Origin: Neoarius graeffei
Taxonomy: Eukaryota; Chordata; Actinopteri; Siluriformes; Ariidae
Direction of reading: 5' to 3'
Assembly (NCBI RefSeq): GCF_027579695.1
Contig: NC_083571.1
Span: 36,474,943 to 36,538,942 of the forward strand
Length of the DNA: 64,000 nt
In this document: positions 55,316 to 64,000 of the stretch, piece after piece
Layout of the letters: every line of letters starts with the position of its first letter
Numbering within the stretch: position 1 is the stretch's first letter
Notes under the pieces: model-generated
What the model was told of the DNA's origin: nothing
What the model saw: the letters and a program-made list of their open reading frames with translations, nothing else
Database searches by the model: none
Translations under genes and position numbers: made by a program

Positions 55316-56857
55316 TAAACTGTGATGTTTACTGTTTTAAAATGAAGAGACTGATGTAGATAGAATCTTTCACGCTATTGGTGAAAGCCAGTGGAACATT
55401 TTTTTTATCACCTTGGGGGTCGTGAACACAGGTTTGTGGCTAAGAAACACTTTTTCCATTCAAAACAAAAAGCCACTGCAGCAGTGAGCTTCAGATTTAT
55501 AACATTTAATACCAGATATTTATTTCCCCTCACAGTGGGCTTCTATAAATGTCACTTATCTTCGATCTAATTCATCATCAATAAAATATCAGAGTCACAG
55601 GACAGATCAGTAATACGTACACTCATATGATGTGGAATTACAAGGTGATTTTTCATACCTAGTTCTGCCCGAAGTGACTGAGGATTCAACCTGCAGGGTG
55701 TAAAGCAGATCTGAGACCAGTGACTGAAGGAGGTCATTGCGTCGCCTGAGGTGCAGGGCCTCACTGTGGGTTTCCTGTTTCAGCCAGAGTGAAGTTGCTC
55801 ATTCATCCATGCACATCTGTTCATTTTATATTATTATTATTATTAATAACTGGATCATATCTGGTTCTCGGGCGGCACGGTGGTGTAGTGGTTAGCGTTC
55901 TCGCCTCACAGCAAGAAGGTCCGGGTTCGAGTCCCGTGGCTGGCGAGGGCCTTTCTGTGTGGAGTTTGCATGTTCTCCCCGTGTCCGCATGTGTTTCCTC
56001 CGGGTGCTCCGGTTTCCCCCACAGTCCAAAGACATGCAGGTTAGGTTAACTGGTGACTCTAAATTGACCGGAGGTGTGAATGTGAGTGTGAATGGCTGTC
56101 TGTGTCTATGTGTCAGCCCTGTGATGACCTGGCGACTTGTCCAGGGTGTACCCCGCCTTTCGCCCGTAGTCAGCTGGGATAGGCTCCAGCTTGCCTGCGA
56201 CCCTGTAGAACAGGATAAAGCGGCTAGAGATAATGAGATGAGATGAGATATCTGGTTCTCCTGTCAGAGTCAGTGCAGGACAGCATATGATCTACTTTAA
56301 CTTATTCAGTCTAAAAGAGGGTTTTTATGGACAGACAAAGCTGATGACTGAAAATTGGTGAACACACACACACACACACACACACACAGGCTTTAATAGC
56401 GGAGGATAGAAGCATTGTTTTATTTATCTGATATGTTCATGAGCTGCAGGTCACTACATTGTTTTACAGCACATAGCTGTAGGACGGAGGACCTGCAGTC
56501 TTGTCTCAGATTAGTAGGTCATGCCTGTCTTCATCAAATGGCACCATGTGGTTCAACAAAGAAACATGCAAGATGGCTTCAAACATGCACAGCTGCATAG
56601 CTGACAATTGTAGCATGCTTAAAGAAAAGGCCAACACGTAGAGCCAAAGAAGATCACAGATAGATCAATAAGAACTGGACCATAGAGCAATGGAAGAAGG
56701 AGGCATGGCGTCTCTGTACTTAATGGCTTTGATCATTTAACATCTACAATGTAAAGCTGATGTTCGATCAGTAACTAAAGATGCACAGGAAGTGGCTTTA
56801 GCTGCCAGGGCCTGAGAGAATGTAGCTTAGATTTCCTGTGTGCATGTAAAGAGGAGT

Positions 56858-56912
<55 letters not shown>

Positions 56913-57041
56913 TGTGTGTGTGTTTCTCAGAAACTCAAAGATGTTTTGGTTATGAAGAGACCCTCTAACCACAAAGACTTTCCAGTGTGTGTGTATGTGT
57001 GTGTGTCCATGCATATGTGTGTGTGTGTTCATGCATGTGTC

Positions 57042-57105
<64 letters not shown>

Positions 57106-57414
57106 TGTGTTTCTCAGAAACTGAAAGATGTTTTGGTTCTTTATATTTATGAAGTGACCCTCGAACTACAACGACTTTCCAATGTGTGTGTGTTCATGCA
57201 TGCGTCTGTATGCGCGCGTGTGTTTGTGTGTGTGCATGCATCCGTGTGCGCGTGTGTGTGTGTCCTGAGCTGCAGGGCCTCGCTATCTATTTCTGGTCTT
57301 GTTGTTCACACACAGAGGAGAGAAACACTGCTTTAATAATCTGATTTGTTCACTAACTATTTTAATAAGACATAACGTGCGTGTATGTGACATGAGTGTT
57401 TGTACACATTTCAG

Positions 57415-57452
<38 letters not shown>

Positions 57453-57484
57453 TTGAGATTCAGAAATATATTTATCTCAGTGAT
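55316..57484. other. Upstream block of receptor E (U4)
   Basis: No gene. Matches the upstream blocks of U1 and U2, split by the SINE at 55870; (GT)n-rich at 56858-56930 and 57041-57103. Confidence 0.7.
55870..56247 (+). mobile_element. Mermaid-like SINE upstream of receptor E
   Basis: Full copy with 13-base target duplication ATATCTGGTTCTC (55857-55869, 56248-56260). It splits a block that is continuous in the other units, so it inserted after U4 separated. Confidence 0.85.
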
Positions 57485-57806
57485 TTTACTCTCAAGTTGA
57501 GAAATGGGCCATGAGGCAGGTGAGTGTTTCATCCTGGCCCAGATGCCCAGCCATGGGATTCTGAGGGGTTGCATGGAACAGAAGTTCCCTGCAGCTCTTT
57601 GGTACCAACATTTGGATCATCTCTTCTTTAATTTGAGAATCCTGTGTCTCGTGATATAACCTATCCATAATAGTAAAAAATATGGAAGGGTGAGTGCAAA
57701 ATTCGGCTGGATTAGCTGTCTGTCACTTATTCCCACATGATTGAACACCTGCCTCAGGTTCTTGTCTCATGACTGCTCCAAGGGGAACTCCCAAGGGGAA
57801 TCGCTG
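57485..57806 (-). mobile_element. Antisense Gmr1-like fragment, U4
   Basis: Copy of the U1 fragment in the same place against the decayed LTR. Confidence 0.65.
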
Positions 57807-58129
57807 TGTGGCAGCGGGGGTGTGGTCAAACATCAGTTTATGAATGATGGGCAGGGTCAGGGAAGTTGAGTGGCAACATGAGCACACCTGTTGTCAATTG
57901 ATGTTGTGTGTGTGTGTCTGTTTTTGTGATGACAGAGCAGTGAAAAGGAGGGCGAGAGCGAAGAGGTGGCTGTCTCCCAACCAGAGCATGTGTGTGTGTA
58001 TATGTGTATTTACATGCAAGTTCATGTTAAGCTGAAAAGCGAGAGTCAAAATAAAAAAGACTGTGTTCTGAATCATTTTCCTGCCTGTCTGCACTTCAGT
58101 GTTCCAGCCACCCTCAGGGACATGCTACA
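57807..58129 (+). mobile_element. 5' LTR of the decayed Gmr1-like element, U4
   Basis: Same termini as in U1, followed by the same decayed primer-binding site. Confidence 0.75.
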
Positions 58130-58852
58130 CTAGTGCCAACATCTGGGACACTGAAGGTAACCGCTCATGGAATCCTCGCCATTCAAGGACCTTGTCCATG
58201 CCCTTCCCGATGCCCAACCAAGCCAACACCAAGAACTGATCACCCTGGGCAAAGAATAGGAGCTGTGCTTTGAGGCCATGTTGCAGGCTTGGCAGAAAGT
58301 TTGTCAGGCTTTCCGGCACTTGCTCATGTTGGTGTGGTACACATGGACCTCTTGGTCAGCACCCTCACTAAGATGGGGCATCACAATGACCCAGAAGCCC
58401 TCCTCGTTATCTTTGAGGAAGCTGCAGAGGGCCGATAGAGCAACGAGTGGCATGTCTTCTGCCACTCCTCACTGGAGAAGCCCAGCTCACCGGCCAACAG
58501 CTGCCCACTGACAGGCAACCGAACTATGCTGACTTGAATTGAGCCATCTTGCAGCGTGTCAGCTGCAGCCCAGAACAACACCATCAGTGTTTCCACATGC
58601 TGACACCGGATGAAGTCGGACAGCCATTTGCTTTCGACCCACTGTTCCAGGACGCCTGCCATTGGTGGGTGAGGGCAGAAGACTGTGACCTCGAGGAGAT
58701 CATCAATGCAATGGTGGTGGAGCAGTTCATTACACAGCTGCCAGAAGGGACAGTAGAGTGGGTCCATTGCCACTACCTGGTGTTGCTGGATCTTTTGAGT
58801 GAGTTGGCAGAGGACCATCAGGCAGTGATTCCAGTGGCAGGCGGACATCCTG

Positions 58853-58889
<37 letters not shown>

Positions 58890-61040
58890 TCCTTCACTTC
58901 CCCCTCTTTCCATCCCCACCCCATCCCTGCACCATGGAAAGGGTGGCTGACCCTCCCAGCCAGATTTCCGAGCCTGTGGTGTTCCCCCCTCCCTCACCTT
59001 ATGTGTCTGTGTCTTCTCCCACTCAGGTGAGTGATCCCTGGATCACCAGTGCAGAGGTGAAGCCTGGGCAGGTATCCTGGATCTGCAGGGAGCCTTGGCA
59101 TTTCCATAACCAATGATAAGTGATGGAGGTGGGTGCCATTTTCTGGATCCCTGATGTGCCAGAGGCCATCCTCCTTTGGCCTGGAACACATTGCATATTG
59201 GTGAGCATTCAAGGGGAAACATATCATGCATTGGCGGATTCCAATTGTAATCAGACCTCAGTCCACCAAAGCCTGGTTCTTGTTGAGGCATTGGGGGGAG
59301 CACAACTGGTGAAGGTTTTCTGTGCACATGAGGATGTTCATGAATATCCACGAGTGTCCATTCACATCATATTTTGGGGAACAATACATAGAGTACAGGT
59401 GGCAGTTAGCCCGTGCCTCACCCACCCACTGATTCAGGGGACAGTGTGGCCGGGGTTTTATGTTTAATGGAGCATGTAGTAGTGGGCTGATCCTGCAGTA
59501 GTGTGCCACATGGAGATCCCCAGTGTGGCATTGTCTGGGAAAGCAGTCAGTGCGTTAGTGCGATATGGAGAAATGGGTGCAGCCCACCCCAGTCTTTCTC
59601 TCTCAGGGATTTCCTTGAGGATTTCCTCTTTGCTCAAATACAAGAGAAGACTCTGCATCATTTTTTTTGACTGAGAGTAATGGTCAGACCCTCCAGCCAA
59701 ATGCAACACTCTCCTTCCTGTAATTCACGATTATTAAAGATAGGTTTTACTGAGTGATGCAGGACACTCAGACCCTTGAGGAAATAACCCAGTTGTTAAT
59801 CCCAAAGAACTCTAGGGAACTAGTGTTCCTTGCTGCTCAATTTAACCCTATGGCCAGACACTTCGGTCAGGATAAGACACGAGCCTGAATAATGGCCCAG
59901 TTCTATTGGCCAGGGATTTGGGGGATGTCCATATGTTGTGTGTGCCATGCTGCAAATGCCAGTTGGTGAACCTGGTGGCCACTCCAAAAGGGTCCTGGTG
60001 CCCTCTTCTCCTTTTTGAGACCCCCTTCGATATAATTGGTATGAATCTTGTCAGGCCATTACATCGCTCGGCACAAGGATATTGTTTTATTTGTCTCCTC
60101 ATGGACTGTGCGACATGATGCCCGGAAGCAGCCCTACTGCGTAACATTTGGCAATGTGACAGAAGAACTGTTTAAAATTATCTCCCAATGTTAAGGGTGG
60201 CAAAGCTGTGGTGAGATAAGGATTCACAAGCAGAACACAGACAGAAATCCAATAAAAAAAGGTGATTTAATCCAGGGAAAAAGGGCATGGCAAAAAGGTG
60301 ATCAAATGGGACAAGAAGAAATGGCAAAATAGTCCAGGTAAAAAGAGACAAAAAACTTGACAAAAACACAAGGCAGACAAGGACAAAAACGCTAGAGCAA
60401 AAAAAAAATAAACAAGAAGAAAACCCAAAGTGCAAAAACCATAAATTAGAAAAATAGCTTGAGCAAAAACCATGAAATGCAGTAAAGGCACAGAAATGGC
60501 TGGAATAGCAAAATGAGACATTCTGGCAAAGTCAGGGTCTGAGAACGGCCTTTATAAAGGCAGGGGTGAAAACCAGGAGGTGATTTGAAGGTGAGCTGGA
60601 ATTCCCATCCCGGATCCTGATCTGCGCTGGCATGGGAGATCCATAATCTGCGGAGTGGATATCTGGGGCAAAGCATAACACCCAAGTCAGGACTCCCAAA
60701 GAAATCCTGACTGACCAAGGCACTACATTCATGTCATGCACACTTTGTGAACTTTGTGAGTTATTTGGGCTTAAATCTATCCACACCAGCTTTTATCACC
60801 CACAAACAGATGGCCTGGTCAAATGGTTTAACCAAACTCTTACAAACTTGAATTCATAAGTTTGTAAATGAAAACACATAATTGGGATAAGTGGCTTGAG
60901 CCCCTGTTGTTCACAGTTCCAGAGGTTCCGCAAGGAACTCCACAGAGTTCTCTGCATTTGAATTATTATATGGGCATAAGCCTTGCGGCATTTTGGGAAG
61001 AGGGAAAACAGAGCTTTTTTCACCTTTACTGAGAGACTGG
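58130..61040 (+). pseudogene. Decayed Gmr1-like gag-pro-int, U4
   Basis: SCAN-like gag 58549-58860, knuckle remnant near 59085, protease 59120-59467 (Ala-Asp-Ser-Asn), integrase pieces 59760-60188 and 60686-60860 around a solo LTR. Broken frames, no RT. Confidence 0.75.
60189..60680 (-). mobile_element. Solo LTR inside the decayed integrase, U4
   Basis: Same insertion as in U1 and U2, with CCCAA on both sides; one end substitution (CATAACA). Confidence 0.85.
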
Positions 61041-61588
61041 GAGGTTTTGCGAGTCTCCGCCGAACAATCATTTCCACATCACCACTGAACAGTCTCTGTG
61101 GACATGAATGTGAAGCTTGTGCTTTTACAGACTGCTGAATTCTGCAATCTCTGTGTTGCCTCTGGGGTCTGTTTGATAGGAAACTGAAATCAGACAGACA
61201 ATATATTGAGATGGGGAGCAGCACCATGGACAGCGACTATTCCTTATTCTAATCTAAACACTGGCACTCATGAGCTTTATTATTACATTTATTACATTTA
61301 TTAACCCAACAACATGGTGCGCCTCCTCATCTACATCCTTGGGCTGATGTCTTTTGCAGTATTATTCTAATGTTGAAAATAATTATATATTAAACGTGAT
61401 TCTTGACTGTCACATTTCTCACAACAACTGAAGCTATGATTTCTATTGGTCTGAAGATGGACAAGATTCCAAGCAAGTTTTCAGACATCAGAAGTGGACA
61501 TTCATGCTAGGTGTATAATTGCTTTAAAATCTAACAGCATATAACTCCAGTGTTGCAAATGAGTGCATCAGTACAATTTCACTTGATT
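61041..61588. other. Conserved block at the unit end, U4
   Basis: Copy of 8641-9182 with MVRLLIYI in place of MVSLLIYI; no intact gene. Confidence 0.5.
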
Positions 61589-62772
61589 TGACTGTCTCTT
61601 TTTACACCTTTATTACTTTCTGTGCAATCAGAGGAAATGTAATGGACGTCATTTTCTAACCACCATACACCATGTGAAATCACCTCCTGAAAATAGGAAT
61701 AGCACAGACTTTGTTTCGATAGTAAACTTTTCCTTAATTCAGCCATTCTGCAATGGTCTGACCCCTGACCCCTGATCCTAGAGCAGGATGGAACAGTGGA
61801 CCAGTGCATTGTGGTGCTGAGGAACTTGCAGAAGTCCTGGGTTCTTGCAGAAGATGTGACAAAAGCACAGACCTCAATGTGGCAAAATTTCTAAGCCATG
61901 CAATACTAATACATTTACTCAATCTACAAACTCAATGTTTATAATTTTGGATTTGCCTGCTGTCTTTGTTGTGGATGTTTTGACACTTGACCCAAATAGT
62001 TCCATCTGAACTGTAGATCAATTGTGCAGTTCAATGCATTATTTTTGTGCAGTTGCAGAATGGGAATCATTATTTTCATAATTTATTATTTGCTTTCTTT
62101 TGGTACCAACACACATGGTGAAGTGCTGCACTCTGTGGATGATGTCATGTCAGATATCACACTACTAAACTCAGATAATTATATATTATACTCCTGTGAA
62201 GTTTTTTTTTTAATTTATCAATAAGGTCTTCTGTCTGTTCTGCTGGTGATGACAACTTAATCTGAAACAGGAAGGGATGACAAAAACCAGATGAACCACT
62301 CAGATAACCAGCGTGCAGCTCTGAGCACAGAGAGCTTCGACAGTTCAGTCAAAGCCCCAGAATCCACCGTTTTAAAAGGATCAGTTATCAGTTCTTATCA
62401 GTTCTCTGGAGTGGATCTGAGGCCGACAACTGTGTTCACACTTCACCAGTCAGACTGAACTCTCACACAAACGACCCACAGCCTGAAAAACACACCATGT
62501 CTGAAAGCAACCTCACCTTCTTCCTGTTTTTGAGTTTTGCCTGTTTTTTCTTTGTAACGTCTAAATGTGATTCTCTGCACTTTGATCATCTTGCATTCAT
62601 GATCTTATTATTACAAAACTGAATGGCAGGCAGCTGATTCTCTCTCTCTGTCTCTGACACAGGAAGTTCAGTAAGAGGAGTTCAGGTCACTGCTGATCTC
62701 AGATCAGTTTAACATGGTAGTGGTTGAATCATCAGACTTATTGACAACAGTGTAGCTGACCCTGAATTAGAT

Positions 62773-62851
<79 letters not shown>

Positions 62852-62931
62852 TGCAGAATAAAACCTAACATAAGACATGACTGTGTTTGTATCTTTTTCA
62901 AAAATTTCAAATTCCAGATTTGCCTTTAGTT
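61589..62931. other. 3' flank of receptor F (U5)
   Basis: As in U2; a one-base deletion near 62370 breaks the plus-strand frame. (AC)n 62777-62848. Confidence 0.5.
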
Positions 62932-62937
62932 TTTATT
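62932..62937 (-). terminator. Poly(A) signal of receptor F
   Basis: AATAAA on the minus strand; conserved position. Confidence 0.6.
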
Positions 62938-63023
62938 ATAAATGTGATCACAAACACACACTGATTATCTACAAACAAGTGCACATTATAAAGCATTCAT
63001 AAAGCAAACAAATGAACTAAGTC

Positions 63024-63098
<75 letters not shown>

Positions 63099-63100
<2 letters not shown>

Positions 63101-63193
63101 AGTCTGATTTGACTGCAGGTTTCTGAAGTGTGTAAAAGACTTCAGTGTGACAATAGAATTCCCCCATAACACTCCTCTCACACTGATGTACCT

Positions 63194-63251
<58 letters not shown>

Positions 63252-64000
63252 TTGATTATACCAGCAGGGTAAGATGAAATGAAGATGAATGTCTGTGTAT
63301 AAAATACCTGAAAGTCCTTCTCAGTGAGCAGCTCTCCTCTCTTTTCACAGCCTGAAGAGAAAAAACCCCAAAAAATCTCCATCATTTAATCTCGTTTATG
63401 AAGTCACTCATGAGAGAAGAAGCAGTTGATTGTTCAGGATTGAGATCCGATGCATGTGTGGAAACTCTGATCTTTGATTCTCACTCAGGTGATGAAGGTC
63501 ACTTTCACCTGCATCTGTATGTTTATGACAGAAATCATTGACAGTGCTGAGAGCGAGTGTGTGAGTACCTTTAGTGGTGTTTGTGCAGAGGCAGTACACA
63601 CAGATGGAGGAGAGGAGTGAGGAGAGGAGAACACACACAGCACACACACTCAACATCAGCTTCCAGCTAACACCCCACTCTGATACACATGGCGTCGGGG
63701 TGTTTGGAGAAACAGTAACCCTGGGAGAGGTTTCTACGGAGTCTAAAAATGTCATTACAACATTTTCAGTTTTGTTTGGATAATCTTAAAGATGTACTGT
63801 ATCAATTTTACAAAACATCAGCAAAGACAAAATAATTAAATAATGATTAGACAGTCTTACCGAGTAGAGAGAGTTGAGTGGATCTGTTTCCGTAATGATA
63901 CACATCGCTGCCAATTATCATGCCATCTTTTAACTTTGAAACTATTTGCTCATGTATAGCGCAGTAGTACAGGCCCAGATCTGATTCTGTGACATTCTTA
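63099..64000 (-). CDS. Receptor F: V-set Ig membrane protein, 5' part outside window
   Basis: Exon 5 63099-63191, exon 4 63308-63351, exon 3 63569-63742 and the 3' part of the V exon from 63861 to beyond the window end. Splice sites and phases match B. The visible V end (HEQIVSKLKDGMIIG, then YHYGNRST) is nearest A and D, while the stalk (SVETSPRVTVSPNTP) is nearest B, so the gene is mosaic. The short non-ITIM tail is present. Confidence 0.75.
63194..63250 (-). repeat. (CT)n acceptor tract of receptor F exon 5
   Basis: Same position, about 57 bases, with the same interruption as in C. Confidence 0.8.

Larger units (their letters stand above)
47169..61588. repeat. Expanded tandem unit U4 with two receptor genes
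   Basis: Fourth copy, about 14.4 kb. The left part matches U1 best (shared SINE, shared 10-bp deletion near 47460). It carries gene D, then about 3.5 kb of sequence not found in the other units, then gene E and the usual upstream block and decayed Gmr1-like element. Confidence 0.85.
61589..64000. repeat. Tandem unit U5, truncated by the window end
   Basis: Fifth copy, without the SINE of U1 and U4, carrying the 3' part of gene F. Confidence 0.9.

Noticed and set aside
1..64000. CRISPR array, operon or bacterial features
   Set aside because: Introns, SINEs, CA repeats and LTR elements show a vertebrate genome; repeats are microsatellites and transposons, not spacer arrays.

Overview
The window is vertebrate, most likely teleost, DNA. 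Introns are short with GT/AG ends, (AC)n, (AG)n and (TTA)n microsatellites are very dense, and there are Mermaid-like tRNA-derived SINEs and Ty3/gypsy, hAT, Harbinger-like, piggyBac-like and THAP-type transposons. The SINE tail made of GAGAT repeats hints at catfish-like fishes, but I cannot fix the species from sequence alone.

The frame of the window is a head-to-tail array of a roughly 9.1 kb unit. Copies start near 1 (U1), 9183 (U2), 18248 (U3), 47169 (U4) and 61589 (U5, cut by the window end). U3 and U4 are longer than 9.1 kb because they carry extra gene-sized segments and transposon stacks. Each unit holds, on the minus strand, a compact gene for a single-V-domain immunoglobulin-superfamily membrane receptor (NITR/NILT-like in layout). 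On the plus strand each full unit holds a decayed Gmr1-like Ty3/gypsy element with a SCAN-like gag, itself sitting against an older antisense Gmr1-like fragment.

Receptor copies, in window order, are A (1855-3141), B (10668-12150), C (19751-21078, a pseudogene), an orphan first exon X (40476-40512), D (49014-50324), E (53898-55187) and F (63099 to beyond 64000). A, B, D and F share five exons: a very short signal-peptide start, a V domain, a stalk plus transmembrane exon, and two small tail exons without an ITIM. E has nearly the same V domain as B, but its tail is one exon with two ITIM-type tyrosine motifs. B and E therefore look like a paired non-inhibitory/inhibitory receptor set made by recombination in intron 3. 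The best reading of U3 and U4 is that the ancestral unit had two genes, and that the one-gene units U1 and U2 arose by fusing or deleting across them.

The centre of U3 (about 22.0-40.4 kb) is a transposon stack. It contains a Gmr1-like provirus on the minus strand (22608-29556, integrase upstream of reverse transcriptase, 5-bp target duplication) split by a hAT element (25029-27141), then two SINEs inserted at the same target. After them comes an old Gmr1-like element (31.1-39.9 kb) split by a young chromodomain Ty3/gypsy element of the self-priming Tf1/sushi type (33156-38657). U3 also has a Harbinger-like element (42195-43099). U4 has a THAP-domain DNA transposon (51155-52656) between genes D and E. 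Presence or absence of a shared solo LTR and a shared SINE gives a relative order of the unit duplications.
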